Made by a program: the position numbers and the translations under genes | Part shown: in pieces, positions 7,854-18,304 of the stretch | How the letters are laid out: every line of letters starts with the position of its first letter | Position numbering within the stretch: the stretch's first letter is position 1 | Notes under the pieces: generated by a model | Seen by the model: the letters and a program-made list of their open reading frames with translations, nothing else | What the model was told of the DNA's origin: nothing | The model's database searches: none | DNA from: Neopusillimonas aromaticivorans | GTDB taxonomy: Bacteria; Pseudomonadota; Gammaproteobacteria; Burkholderiales; Burkholderiaceae_B | DNA: 64,000 nt | Direction of reading: 5' to 3' | NCBI RefSeq assembly: GCF_030344915.1 | Contig: NZ_CP128233.1 | Location: 682,001-746,000 of the forward strand

Positions 7854-10432
7854 CGCCCCAATAACCCCTTTAATGTATTGCCCAGGTCTTTGACCGGATC
7901 GGCAGCGGGCTTGCCTTGGTCGGAGGTACCCGGCGCAACCTTCTGCTGGATGATGTCTTTAAGACCTTGTTCGAGCACTTGACGGGCGGCCCCAGAGGCC
8001 ATCGATTTAACGTCGACCCCGTAGTTCATTTCAGCAAACGGCCCCTGTACCCGCACCGGAATCGTGATGCCCCTCAGACGACTCAGATCGGGGCCACCCT
8101 GTCCGCGCGTGGTATTGACAACCCGCACATTGGCAACCACATCAAGCGTCCGATTGGCCAGATCGATAACTGCTGGCGAACCCTGCGATACCCGCAACAA
8201 CGGCGCCTCGACCGTCAATCGGGTCAGCGTACCGACCCCTTTGGCAACATTCAGATTCGCGTCCAGCGCAGTAAACTGCGTCTCGCGGGTCAAATCGTAC
8301 CTGGCGGAAATATCGGGCACTTTGCCATGCGACACTTTGCTGAGCGCCTCGGAGATTTCAACCAGCGTTTGCTGAAGATTGAACCCTTTGATGGTGCCGT
8401 CACGCAAAGCAAGCTGCGTTGTCCCTGCAAGCGCTGGTAACAAACCATCGACCGTTTGCGCCTGTGTTTTCAGATTCGCACGCAAGGTACCTGTACCGGT
8501 AAGACGATCATGACCGGTTGTTGCAACGACCAACGGCCCAACGGCCACGCCGTCCAGACTCAACTGGAGGCTCAAGGCATTCTTTGACGTTGCAGTAGCC
8601 TTGCCGGTAAGCGCACCACCGTACAGTTTGGCCGACAACTGCGAAATATCCAGCCGCCCCTTTCCAGCCCTGGCATCAATAACGACCTCTGACGCGGCAA
8701 GCCCACGTCCAGCCACGCGACCCACACGAGCCGTGGCGACCACATCAACGGCATCAAGTGCTGTCAGATCAAGTGGCGTGCCACCGCCTGCCTGTGCAGC
8801 CTGAGTCGATTCGGCCGCCACCGGATCAGCCGCAGCGTTGGCGGACGCGGGCTCGGTCGACGAGGCACCCACAGAGGCATCGGCAGGTGCCCGCACGGGA
8901 AACAACTGGTCAAAGTCAAGCTCGTCAGCCTGAAGATTCAGCCTGATCGCCGGCTTTTCAAAACCTGCCACACGCGTTGAAAAGCTGAGCGGGTTGCCAT
9001 TGAGAACGGCATTCAGGTCACTGCTGACCGATTGTTTGTCGATATTAACCAGCACGCTACCGATCAGGGGGAACTCGAAACCTGACGGCCCAAGGGTCTG
9101 GGCGTCGATTTTGACATCGCCTTTGATGGCCGTCAGGCCCAGCTCGGTCGTGTCAGCATTCCAGCGCAGGGGCGACACCATGTTAATGCGCGTCAGGCGA
9201 TCGGTTTGCTTGTACGTGCCGTCAACCTTGAGTTCCTTCAGCGTAAGCTGGCTGGCATTCCCACCCAAACCCGCCATTTCAACGGCCAGGCCCAATACGG
9301 AATCACCCGCAATTTTGACCGTACCCGATACCGATTCACCCCGTGCCTGTTCTGGCGACACGAACAGGTCTGGCGCATCGAACGCAACGTCAAAGCTTTC
9401 GGTTGGCATTTTGCCGGTCGCCCGCAAGCCCAGGCGCTGCACTTCCAGCTGTGCACGACTTGGATCGACCTTGAGCTGGGGCGCCGCCAATGTCACTGCC
9501 AGATCCTGGACTGGCTTCGCGCCACCAAGGCTGCCTTGCACACCAAGTGACAAGCCGGTGGCGTCAAAAAGACGATTGGCCGCGCTATAGGCCACATTAC
9601 CTTGCAAGGTGATGGACTGCGCCTGAAGATCGGCCAGTTTTCCCGAAATTTGCACATTGAGTTTTTGGGCGGCATACCGGCTTTGTGCACGATCAAGGCG
9701 CAGCAGCGCCTGCCCCTGAAACCGCGCGTCAGCGACCGGGCTGTCGGCTTGCAAAACGCCCTTGAGGGTAACGTCAAAGGGTTGATCGAACGTGACCCGA
9801 CCGGTATTGAGCTGCACGCCGGAAATACGCCCGGAATGGCCGTTTTTCGCATCAACAAAATGAACCTCGCCATCTTTCAGCTCCAGCCCTGCGATATCGA
9901 TGTTCATTTGCGCAACGCGAGGCGTCAACAAACCATCGGCGGCCTCAGCAGGCGTATCGCCGGCAGGGCCGGACACGCGCCCCGTTGAGGCAACCCCTGC
10001 AGCAGGCTCTGTGATGGCAACCTCGGTTGACGGCCCTTCGAGCAAGTCGTTGAAATTGAGCACCCCTTCTTTGGAGCGCGATACCCATGCCCTGAAGCCT
10101 GAAATGCTGATGTGATCGACCACCAGATTGTCGGACAGCAAGGGCCAAATGGCGACGGCAACGCGTGCCTGCTCGATGGAGGCGAACAAAGAGGTGGCGT
10201 CCCGATTGGACAACGACACCTCTTTAACCGACAGCCCGATACGCGGGAACAGCGACAGGGAAATATCACCATTAATCAGCAAAGTGCGCTGGTAGCGCTC
10301 TGCCACCAGTTCCTGCACCTTGTTTTTGTACGCATTGGGGTCAAAGGTGAGCAAAAAAATTGCCAACCCCAGCAACGCCACGATAAACAACGCAACGGCG
10401 CCCACAACACTACGTTTGAACCAGACTTTCAT
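7850..10432 (-). CDS. AsmA family protein
   Basis: About 860 residues, inner-membrane anchored with a large periplasmic region. From ATG at 10432: MKVWFKR followed by a hydrophobic helix (VVGAVALFIVALLGLAIFLL). AsmA-type blocks include LFPRIGLSVKEVSLSN, ARVAVAIWPLLSDNLVVDHI and, at the C-terminus, LRGITIPVRVQGPFAEMNYG. AsmA proteins belong to the AsmA/TamB/YhdP group implicated in outer-membrane lipid homeostasis. A longer upstream start is possible but the membrane helix supports 10432. The frame is intact despite its length, unlike many neighbours. Confidence 0.9.
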   Translation of the reverse strand: MKVWFKRSVVGAVALFIVALLGLAIFLLTFDPNAYKNKVQELVAERYQRTLLINGDISLSLFPRIGLSVKEVSLSNRDATSLFASIEQARVAVAIWPLLSDNLVVDHISISGFRAWVSRSKEGVLNFNDLLEGPSTEVAITEPAAGVASTGRVSGPAGDTPAEAADGLLTPRVAQMNIDIAGLELKDGEVHFVDAKNGHSGRISGVQLNTGRVTFDQPFDVTLKGVLQADSPVADARFQGQALLRLDRAQSRYAAQKLNVQISGKLADLQAQSITLQGNVAYSAANRLFDATGLSLGVQGSLGGAKPVQDLAVTLAAPQLKVDPSRAQLEVQRLGLRATGKMPTESFDVAFDAPDLFVSPEQARGESVSGTVKIAGDSVLGLAVEMAGLGGNASQLTLKELKVDGTYKQTDRLTRINMVSPLRWNADTTELGLTAIKGDVKIDAQTLGPSGFEFPLIGSVLVNIDKQSVSSDLNAVLNGNPLSFSTRVAGFEKPAIRLNLQADELDFDQLFPVRAPADASVGASSTEPASANAAADPVAAESTQAAQAGGGTPLDLTALDAVDVVATARVGRVAGRGLAASEVVIDARAGKGRLDISQLSAKLYGGALTGKATATSKNALSLQLSLDGVAVGPLVVATTGHDRLTGTGTLRANLKTQAQTVDGLLPALAGTTQLALRDGTIKGFNLQQTLVEISEALSKVSHGKVPDISARYDLTRETQFTALDANLNVAKGVGTLTRLTVEAPLLRVSQGSPAVIDLANRTLDVVANVRVVNTTRGQGGPDLSRLRGITIPVRVQGPFAEMNYGVDVKSMASGAARQVLEQGLKDIIQQKVAPGTSDQGKPAADPVKDLGNTLKGLLGR

Positions 10433-10665
10433 GTACGGCCTCGGAAACCGGGGTATCCCCAAGCTTGATGTGCAACAGATACCGTGAATGCTAACCCAAG
10501 ACGCAGGGCAATTCATCAAACGTACACGTTATGACATCATTTTGACGACTGATTAACCCCTGCTGCACGTATGATGTTTTGATATGCTTGCGCGGTCAGC
10601 ATAACTGCAACCCTCAACCTCAATAACGATAACCATCAGCCTCTGTCAAACAGCGAGACACATTT

Positions 10666-11942
10666 ATGAAACTTGAAACGCTTGCCATCCATGCCGGCTT
10701 CCAGCCTGACCCCACCACCAAGTCAGTTGCCGTACCCATTTACCAGACAACGTCATACGCTTTCGATAGCACGCAGCATGGCGCAGACCTGTTCGACCTG
10801 AAAGTACCGGGCAATATCTATACCCGCATCATGAACCCGACCAATGACGTACTTGAGAAACGCGTCGCCGCCATGGAAGGTGGCGTTGCCGGACTGGCCG
10901 TGGCATCGGGTATGGCCGCCATCACATACGCCATCCAGACCATTGCCCAAGCCGGCGACAACATTGTCTCGGTCAGCAAACTGTACGGCGGAACATACAA
11001 CCTGTTTGCACATACGTTCCCGCGCCAGGGCATTACGGTAAAGTTTGCCCCGCACAATGACATTGCCGCTCTGGAAGCCCTGATCGATGACAAAACTCGT
11101 GCGGTGTTTTGCGAAACCATCGGCAACCCCGCTGGCAACATTGTTGACCTGAAAGCACTGGCTGACGCAGCCCACCGCCATGGCGTTCCACTGATTGTGG
11201 ACAACACAGTGGCCTCACCGGCACTGTGCCGCCCCATCGAATACGGGGCCGACATTGTCGTGCATGCCCTGACCAAATACATGGGCGGTCATGGCACGAC
11301 GATTGCAGGTTGCATCGTCGATTCTGGCAAGTTTCCGTGGGCTGAACATAAAGCCCGCTTCCCGATGTTGAACGAACCCGACCCGTCGTACCACGGGGTG
11401 GTCTACACCGAGGCCTTTGGCCCGGCGGCATTCATCGGGCGCTGCCGCGTGGTACCGCTGCGCAACACCGGCGCCGCCCTGTCGCCCATGAATGCATTCC
11501 TGATCTTGCAAGGTATCGAAACGCTGTCCTTGCGCATGGAACGTCACACCGAGAACGCACAGAAAGTGGCAGAATTCCTGAAAGCTCATCCGCAAGTTTC
11601 ATGGGTGCAATATGCCGGGTTATCTGATCACCCCGAGCATGACCTGGCCCAGAAATATTTTGGTGGCAAGCCCGCCAGCATCATGACGTTCGGCATCAAG
11701 GGGGCAGCGCTGCCGGTGCAAAATTCATCGATGCACTGAAGCTGGTGCTGCGTCTGGTCAATATCGGTGACGCCAAATCATTGGCTTGCCACCCTGCCTC
11801 AACAACGCACCGCCAGCTTGATGCCGCCGAGCTGAAAGCCGCCGGCGTCAGCGAGGACATGGTCCGGCTGTCGATCGGGATTGAACATATTGATGACATT
11901 CTGGCGGATATTTCACAGGCGCTGGACGCCAGCAAAACCTGA
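10666..11942 (+). CDS. metY: O-acetylhomoserine aminocarboxypropyltransferase (one frameshift)
   Basis: PLP enzyme of the Cys/Met metabolism family; makes homocysteine from O-acetylhomoserine and sulfide. Opens MKLETLAIHAGFQPDP, with SKLYGGTYNLFAHTFPRQGI, the PLP-lysine block HALTKYMGGHGTTIAGC and SLRMERHTENAQKVAEFL. The last ~80 residues (LVLRLVNIGDAKSLACHPAS to DISQALDASKT) are in another frame entered near 11700, where a G run is short by one. About 425 residues corrected, as usual for MetY. The 233-bp upstream gap shared with asmA holds no recognised SAM riboswitch. Confidence 0.93.
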
Positions 11943-11974
11943 GCCTTGCGGCCATTAAAGCCAGAGACGAAAAT

Positions 11975-12011
11975 ACCCCGACTGCCCAACACCCGATCGG
12001 GCATTCGGGGT
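11975..12011 (-). terminator. Intrinsic terminator between convergent metY and epimerase
   Basis: Arms ACCCCGACTGCCC (11975-11987) and GGGCATTCGGGGT (11999-12011) pair with one mismatch. On the minus strand the stem is followed by TATTTTCG, so it suits the epimerase transcript best and may also act on metY. Confidence 0.6.
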
Positions 12012-12015
12012 GTAC

Positions 12016-12942
12016 TCAGGAACGCGGCCCCAGGCGACAGCCCAGGTACCCCGGGGCTACCGCTTCGAGAGGGGTAGGCACAATACCCAATTCGGGTGCC
12101 AACGGGCCGACCAGGACATTGTCGGTTTTAAGCGAATCAAGATTGTCGCGCGACATTAAGGGGGACCCGGCAAGCACTCAAAGAGTCGGGCCTGGGCATA
12201 CCCCAACGCCCAGGGCAACGCCACTACCGGGCGAGGGTGACCTGCCCAGCGCGCCGCCAAGGCCACCAGCTCGCCCAACGTAAACACCGGGGCCACCCAG
12301 AGGGTAGGTTTTATCGCGACATAACGGGTTGACCAGACAGGTCGTGATGGCCTTGACGACATCACCCACGTACACCGGTTGCAACCGGGCACCAGCGCCT
12401 GCCAGCAACATCACCGGCATGACCCTGGACAGGCCGGCGAACAAATTCATGAAATTATCTTCAGGCCCGAACACGACCGAGGGCTGGATAATGCTGAACG
12501 TAACGCCTTTACCCTGCAAAGCATCACGAATCGCCGCTTCGCCGGCGGCCTTGGAGCGGGCATAACCACTGCTGCCCGTTGCACTGGCACCCAACGCGCT
12601 AATGTGCACCAGATGCTTCACCCCGGCCGCCAGACAGGCTTTTGCAATTCGTGCGGGCAAATCAACATGAGCCCGCTTGAAGTCGGGGCCGTACGGCTGC
12701 CCGGGGCGACTGTGCAACACCCCCACCAGATTCACCACGGCCTCGGCATCAAGCGCCATAGCAGTCAATTGGGCGTCATCATGCACATCAGCCTGCTGTA
12801 CCGTAACGGTTGGCAAAGGCAACAACTCGCGTGCGTGGGTATAGCGACGCGTGGGCACAACCACCTGATGACCTTCGGCAACCAGACGGGCCACCAGATG
12901 CTGGCCGATAAACCCTGTTCCACCGATAACAAGAACACGCAT
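12016..12942 (-). CDS. NAD-dependent epimerase/dehydratase, complex I NDUFA9-like (frameshifts)
   Basis: Atypical short-chain dehydrogenase. Opens MRVLVIGGTGFIGQHLVARL (Rossmann GxxGxxG), then VVNLVGVLHSRPG, HISALGASATGSSGYARSKA (Ser and YxxxK region) and IQPSVVFGPEDNF. The C-terminal part, after breaks near 12292 and 12160, reads TLGELVALAARWAGHPRPVV and LGIVPTPLEAVAPGYLG, ending at TGA 12016. These features fit the 'complex I NDUFA9 subunit family' group of beta-proteobacteria, whose bacterial role is unsettled. Corrected length about 310 residues. Divergent from the cupin gene at 13099. Confidence 0.85.
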
Positions 12943-13098
12943 AATGCTGCCCCCTGTGTAGTGAACGAATAGCATACCCCGTTGAACCGGACAAAAGAAT
13001 GCCTGATGCCATGAAAAGTAGCCAAAGCGGGACAATTTTTTCTAGAATGATTTCGCTCTTTTCCATCAATTAAACCAAAGCTTATAACGGAGACAAGC

Positions 13099-13632
13099 AT
13101 GAGCAAAACCAGTGGCACAGAGTTCTGGCGTTCGATCCCACCCATCAAGGACGTTTTCAAGCCCGACGCCAAACCCGAGGCCTACATTCAGAACGCGCCC
13201 ACCGACGATATGCGTTACTACGTACCGTTCAGTGAAACCGTCTTCTCGCGCCCGTTGTGGATCTCACCGTCCGAGAACAAGTGGGCCGACATTCTGCGGG
13301 CCGATGCGCCTGGGCTGGTGAACCGTCATTATCACCCGCACGAGGTATTTGCCTACACCATTTCAGGCCAATGGAGCTATCTGGAACACGAATGGGTAGC
13401 ACGTGCCGGTGACTTTGTGTACGAAACGCCCGGCGAAAGCCACACCCTGGTTGCGCACGAACACGACGACCCGATGCGTGTGTTCTTTATCGTCAAAGGG
13501 CCGCTGATCTGGCTGGACGAACACGGAAACTCGACCGGCCACTTCGACGTTCATGACTACATTGCCATGTGCAAGGCCCATTACGAAAACGTCGGCATCG
13601 GAGCCGACTACGTCGAAAGCCTGTACCGGTAA
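13099..13632 (+). CDS. Cupin protein of the 2,4'-dihydroxyacetophenone dioxygenase family
   Basis: 177 residues, intact. The cupin core contains RHYHPHEVFAYTISGQWSY, with three candidate metal-binding His/Glu residues, then ARAGDFVYETPGESHTLV with a further His. Size and motif spacing match the 2,4'-dihydroxyacetophenone dioxygenase described from Alcaligenes, an iron enzyme cleaving an aliphatic C-C bond. Good ribosome-binding site GGAGAC lies just upstream. No other acetophenone catabolic genes are nearby, so the physiological substrate is uncertain. Confidence 0.75.
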   Translation: MSKTSGTEFWRSIPPIKDVFKPDAKPEAYIQNAPTDDMRYYVPFSETVFSRPLWISPSENKWADILRADAPGLVNRHYHPHEVFAYTISGQWSYLEHEWVARAGDFVYETPGESHTLVAHEHDDPMRVFFIVKGPLIWLDEHGNSTGHFDVHDYIAMCKAHYENVGIGADYVESLYR

Positions 13633-13711
13633 GCCGTGCCGTCACACTGGCTTGCTACAGCAGGCCAGATTATGATGGGCATTTGCTTTAACGGCATACG
13701 CTCATTAACCC

Positions 13712-15151
13712 ATGCCTTTGCCAGCTCCAGGTCGCCCGCTTGCCTTTGTCGATACCGAAACCACCGGTGCGACAGCCACCCGCGACCGCATTACCGAAAT
13801 TGCAGTCATTACCTGGGATGGCGAGCGGGAAACGCGCTGGTCCAGCCTGGTGAACCCGCACACCCGCATTCCAGACTTCATTACGTCATTGACCGGCATC
13901 AGCAACGAAATGGTTGCCAATGCGCTGCCTTTCAGTGAGCTTGCAGCCGAACTGGCCGAACGACTGTCAGGCCATATTTTCGTGGCACACAATGCACGTT
14001 TCGACTATGCCTTTCTGAAGAACGAATTCAAGCGGTGCAACATCGATTTTCGTGCGCCGGTGTTGTGTACCGTCAAGTATTCGCGACAGCTGTTTCCCGA
14101 ACACAGCAAGCACAATCTGGATGCGCTGATCACGCGCCATGGACTTGAAGTCAGTGAACGCCATCGGGCCATGGGCGACGCCCAGGCCATCTTTGACTTC
14201 TGGAAAAAGTCGATGCGGTCTTCCCGGTCGAACAACGCAAGGCCATCCAAAAGATAGTATTGGCGCGCCCATCTTTGCCGGCTCATATCGATGCCGACAT
14301 CATTGATGCAATTCCCGAGCAGCACGGTGTGTATCTGTTTTATGGCGAGAACGACCTGCCGATCTATGTCGGCAAAGCCAACCGCTTGCGCCAGCGCGTG
14401 CTGTCCCACTTTTCCTCTGACCATGCACTGGCCAAAGAACTGTCAATTTCACAGCAGGTCAGGCGTATCGAATGGCAAGCCTGCGCCGGTGAAATCGACG
14501 CCCTGATCACTGAGTCCCGGCTGGTCAAGACCCTGCAACCCACGCTGAACCGGCAACTGCGTCGCAATCGGGAATTCTGTTCATGGCATTTGCCCGGGCT
14601 GGACAGCTATCCCCCGTCCTGGTTTACGCACGCGATCTTGACGTAGGCCGGCAGCCGAGCCTGTACGGTCTGTTCCAATCGGGGCAGGAGGCCAAAAAGC
14701 ACTTCAGGACATTGCAAAAACGGCAGAACTTTGCCCTGTGATTCTGGGCCTTGAAAAAGGGCAAGCTGGCAAACCCTGCTTTGCACGGCAACTGAAACGC
14801 TGCCGCGGTGCCTGCTGTGGTGAAGAAACCATCGTGCAGCACAACCTTCGACTGATGGACGCCCTGGGCCGGCTACGGGTTAAAACCTGGCCTTTTGATG
14901 GCCCGGCGCTATTGCAGGAAGGCGATGCATGGCATGTTATTGACGCATGGTGCCACCTGGGCACGGCACGCAATGACGACGATATCAAGGCCTGCCTTGA
15001 AAACAGCCGGCCCGGGTTTGACCGGGATACGTACAGGATCCTGGTCAAACACCTGGAAAAATGCGGCCCTTGGGCCAAGCGAAAAATCCATCTGGGAAAA
15101 CCGTGCGCAAGTAGCACCGGCCAAGTGAAACTCATGACACGAAATGGCTGA
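13712..15151 (+). CDS. DnaQ-like 3'-5' exonuclease fused to GIY-YIG endonuclease domain (frameshifts)
   Basis: The N-terminal DEDDh exonuclease domain has FVDTETTGATATRDRITEIA (DxE motif), HNARFDYAFLKNEF and HRAMGDAQAIFDFW (HxxxxD). A GIY-YIG nuclease domain follows: GVYLFYGENDLPIYVGKANR, typical of UvrC/Cho, and then QLKRCRGACCGEE. This exonuclease plus Cho-like nuclease architecture is common in beta-proteobacteria and is thought to act in DNA repair; the exact role here is inferred. Frames change near 14206, 14615 and 14697, all at A or C runs. Corrected length about 480 residues. Confidence 0.85.
14993..15071 (+). repeat. 79-bp repeat, copy 1, inside the exonuclease/GIY-YIG gene
   Basis: Begins TGCCTTGAAAACAGCCGG and ends GCGGCCCTT. 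A second, direct copy lies at 15669-15748, differing by about six substitutions (mostly transitions) and one indel. The copies flank the secreted cupin gene. Confidence 0.85.
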
Positions 15152-15163
15152 AATCCAGCAAAG

Positions 15164-15634
15164 CTATTTCTCAAGCACAGTATTAGCGACCCCTTCTGCA
15201 CCGATATACACCGCCAGAAGCTTGACGACCTGATCGCCCATATTCATGCCACGATGGGGTACATGCATGGCTTCAACCAATGCATCACCCTTGCGGAATG
15301 TTTTCAGACCATGCTCGCCGTAATCGACCGTGAGCTCACCTTCCAGGATGTAAGCAACCAGCGGTGCCGGATGACGATGAAAAGCGGCGGGCTTACCGGG
15401 TTCTACAGTAACCACCGCCACGGTAATCCTGGGGGCCCCTTCAGTGGGGTATTGAATATCTTCACCCACAACGGTTTGGCCCGTAACCAGCAATTCCTGC
15501 ACTGGGTAATAGCCCGTGCCCTGCGCCAGGGCAGAGGTAGTGAACAGTACCGATAACAACGCCCCCGCCGTCAACCGCTGCATAAAACCCCGGGCTTGAA
15601 CTCCGCCGTGCCCGCCAAAACTGTGAACCTGCAT
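15164..15634 (-). CDS. Exported cupin-domain protein
   Basis: 156 residues. A hydrophobic stretch AGALLSVLFTTSALAQ ends in a signal-peptidase-like ALA|Q site, so export is likely. The single cupin domain contains AAFHRHPAPLVAYILEGELT and FRKGDALVEAMHVPHRGMN, with metal-ligand-like His residues. The start at 15634 is chosen because AAGGAG stands 6 bases upstream; an internal ATG at 15583 would give a shorter signal peptide. Substrate unknown. It sits between direct repeats and next to a broken subtilase, in an accessory-looking patch. Confidence 0.82.
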   Translation of the reverse strand: MQVHSFGGHGGVQARGFMQRLTAGALLSVLFTTSALAQGTGYYPVQELLVTGQTVVGEDIQYPTEGAPRITVAVVTVEPGKPAAFHRHPAPLVAYILEGELTVDYGEHGLKTFRKGDALVEAMHVPHRGMNMGDQVVKLLAVYIGAEGVANTVLEK

Positions 15635-15668
15635 GCATCACTCCTTCAACAAATCGAGCTCAAAGAAT

Positions 15669-15748
15669 TGCCTTGAAAACAGCCGGCCCGGGTTTGACCG
15701 AGATACATGCAGGATCCTGATCAAACACTTGGGCAAAATGCGGCCCTT
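15669..15748 (+). repeat. 80-bp repeat, copy 2, intergenic
   Basis: Direct near-copy of 14993-15071 (the 3' region of the exonuclease/GIY-YIG gene). It has no open frame of its own and ends 4 bases before the stop codon of the subtilase (15752-15754). Probably the decayed end of a duplicated gene or the scar of an insertion. Confidence 0.85.
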
Positions 15749-15751
15749 GAG

Positions 15752-16981
15752 CTACGCCCAGAAATCGACAGGAAGCGCCTGAAGGGTTCGCCCTTCATGG
15801 ATACCGAACGCCAGGTAATGCATCAGCGGGTTAACGCCCGCCTGCGCAACATCGGGGTTGTTGGTCAGATAGGCGGTCGCATTCATCCAGGGGGCCGGCG
15901 CACGCCCTCGGCCCAACCAAAGGCCATGTAATGCTGATACCCGGTTGACAGACCACCGGTCTGAACCGCTGCGGCGACGTCTTGATACGTGTCCAGATAC
16001 CAGGCTTCATTGAACAAAACATTAGGGTCGCGCCGCTCGTGGCCACCCCACGCCTGATAATGTTGCCAACCTGATGCCAGTTCACCACGCTGAACAGCTG
16101 CCGCTACGTCGGGGTTGCCGAGGACGTGCCGTTAAAGTAAGACTCATCGGTATTGGTGTAATTGCCGGCCTCACCGGGTGCGGTGTTGTAGCCGTCACTG
16201 CCCGAACGGTCTGTCGTCACAATGGTACGAGGGTCTGAGCCGGGCGCGGTAATCAACAATGCAGCGCCCGGCGTGGAATAACTGGTTAACCCGCCCTTTT
16301 GATCACTGGCGGCCACCGCAATTGACCAAGGCATGGCATCGGTAACGTTATCAGCGGTATCGAATCTTTCGGTGCGAGCATTACCGGCAGCAAACAAGGT
16401 AACCACACCCAGGCCCTCACGCCCCTGCTCGGCCACACTTCGTGAAACGTCGAGATAGGCCTGCTGGTAATCCTGAAGACTGAACGGCCACAGCGACGGC
16501 CCCCAGCTATTGCTCCAGACATCGACGCCACTGCCCAAGAGTTTCTGCGATGCCAACCGATACGCGGCCAGCAGCAAATCGTCAGTTTCAGTTTCGTCGA
16601 GCGGTGCCCGGTATGAAGTCACCTGCGCTCCCAAGCCACCCCGACACCGCCAATACCGTTGCCGGCCTCGGCCGCGATAAGACCGGTGACCGGCACACCG
16701 TGATTCTGCGTCGGTGCCTTGGCCGAACCGCCGGGCTGGCCGGAACGAACGTCCCAGGACAAATCGTGGCGATAGTTCTGGATTAGATCGGGATGTGTCG
16801 GGTCCATCCCCTGGTCCATGACCCCGACCAATACCCCTCTACCGGAATAATCGGGCCAGACGGACACAACATTGATGTCATACCCTGCAACGCTGCCGGG
16901 CGTTGAGCCCGTGTTGTAGAGATGCCATTGCAGCGGAAACAGGGGATCGGAAGGAAAAAACCGGATTGGCGTAGTGTTCAT
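15752..16981 (-). CDS. S8 subtilisin-like serine peptidase with C-terminal HY-FG repeats (frameshifted, possibly internally deleted)
   Basis: Starts MNTTPIRFFPSDPLFPLQWH. The catalytic triad is recognisable: Asp in VGVMDQGMDPTHPDL, His in NHGVPVTGLIAAE, Ser in FNGTSSATP, with SNSWGP between. Frames break near 16630, 16105 and 15895. Directly after GTSSATP the frame-corrected protein passes into PDVAAAV and about three repeats of the kind YLxxNPDVAAA ... HYxAFGxxEGR, known from large secreted proteobacterial proteins. A normal S8 domain continues some 30 residues past the serine, so the junction looks like a deletion. No clear signal peptide; the repeats suggest secretion. About 410 residues. 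Confidence 0.72.
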
Positions 16982-17068
16982 GAATTGCCAGCTTCTCAAT
17001 GAAACAAGATATCAATGTTGTAGCATTGATTAACCGTTTGACGGAAGCTGACGCACCACCCGGAGGAA

Positions 17069-17081
17069 TCAGACGTTAAAC
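17069..17081. repeat. att-like direct repeat, distal copy
   Basis: TCAGACGTTAAAC, identical to 18519-18531. The flanking bases differ on both sides, so the identity is confined to these 13 bases. Confidence 0.6.
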
Positions 17082-17168
17082 CGCAAATACTGGCCTGAGA
17101 GCTTGTTTTTATTAGGCATAGCATTGGCGACGTCCATTAATATCTCGGCTACTAATTTAGGTTGGCGG

Positions 17169-18271
17169 CTAATAGCGCAAAACTACGTTATCGTCTCGCG
17201 TCAGCAACCGCATCAGCTTCGGATGAATGAACAACTTTTCACGCCCAACAGCTCGTTCTTCCAGCACGCCGATTTCAACAAGTTGTTTCAGATAGCGGGA
17301 TGCTGCCTGACGGCCTGCAATGTCTTTTTCGACCAAATTCTGGATGCGGCAGTAAGGCAGATCGAAAATTAGATCAACCAGTTCGCGGCTGTAAATTTTC
17401 GGTGCCGCTTGCTTAACGTGGGTGACGGTGTGTGCCGCCAGGTCACGAATGGCGGAAATTTTGGCGGTCGTCCAGCGTGAAGTGTCTTCAACCCCGTACA
17501 GCACGTAGAGAATCCACGGCTCCCATGCCTGGTTACGCGTGACATCGAGCAGTAGCCGGTAATACTCGGCCTTGTTTCGGATGATGTAGCGGCTGAGGTA
17601 AAGAATTGGCAGCGTCAGTAACTCTTCCTGGATCAGATACAGGCTATTGATGACACGCCCAGTGCGACCGTTACCATCGGTGAAAGGGTGAATCGCCTCG
17701 AACTGGTAATGTCCGACGGCCATGCGGATCAAGGGATCAACATCGCGCGCCTCATGAAGATAGAGCTCCCAGTTCGCCAGCTTTGATCGCAGCACATCCT
17801 CTCCGACGGGCGGGGTATAGATCACTTCGCCGGTGGCCTGGTTGGCAAGTGCAGTACCGGGCACACGTCGCACCTGCATTGCCGTGCCCTTGATGCGTGT
17901 ACAAACCTGCTCTGCCGTGCGGGTGTTCAGCGGAAACTGCTTAAGCGCACGGAATCCGTCAAGCAAGGCGCTGCTGTGGCGCAGTGCTTCGCGGGTGGCC
18001 GGGTCGGCATGCTCTCCGGCATTCTGATATTGAAACAGGCGGTCGGTCGTAGTGACGATGTTTTCGATTTCCGAGCTGGCCTGCGCTTCCAGGAGTGGCA
18101 GCGCATTGATGAGCACCCCTGGTTAGGGATCAACTCAGCCGCCTGCTTGAGTTCGGCCAGGGCAGCACGTGCGGCAATGCACTGCTTGAGTACCGGGCGC
18201 GTTTCCACCTCTGTTGCGGGGGGCAGAGGGGGCAAGTCGTTGTAAGGCTGGTCTGGGCGCCAACTGGTCAT
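17169..18271 (-). CDS. Fic family protein, class II self-inhibited (one frameshift)
   Basis: Fic enzymes transfer AMP (or other nucleotide moieties) to target proteins. The core motif HPFTDGNGRTGR is complete with catalytic His. Near the N-terminus SSEIEN fits the inhibitory [S/T]xxxE[G/N] motif, placing it in class II (inhibitory helix within the same protein). MTSWRPDQPYNDLPPLPP matches the usual opening of this group, favouring the ATG at 18271; a GTG at 18298 in frame would sit at the predicted transcription start. A C-terminal winged-helix-like region follows (ASRYLKQLVEIGVLEERAVG). One break near 18118. It is an orphan: no separate antitoxin is visible. Confidence 0.88.
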
Positions 18272-18304
18272 GGTCAAATTTTCGGACTTTTGCGACACGT
18301 TCCC

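Noticed and set aside
10433..10665. SAM-type riboswitch ahead of metY
   Set aside because: No conserved core of any SAM riboswitch class could be recognised; only a short GGGGTATCCCC repeat is present.
17103..17372. Plus-strand frame of 89 codons at the left end of the Fic remnant
   Set aside because: Most of it is antisense to fic and the non-overlapping part has no ribosome-binding site or recognised motif.
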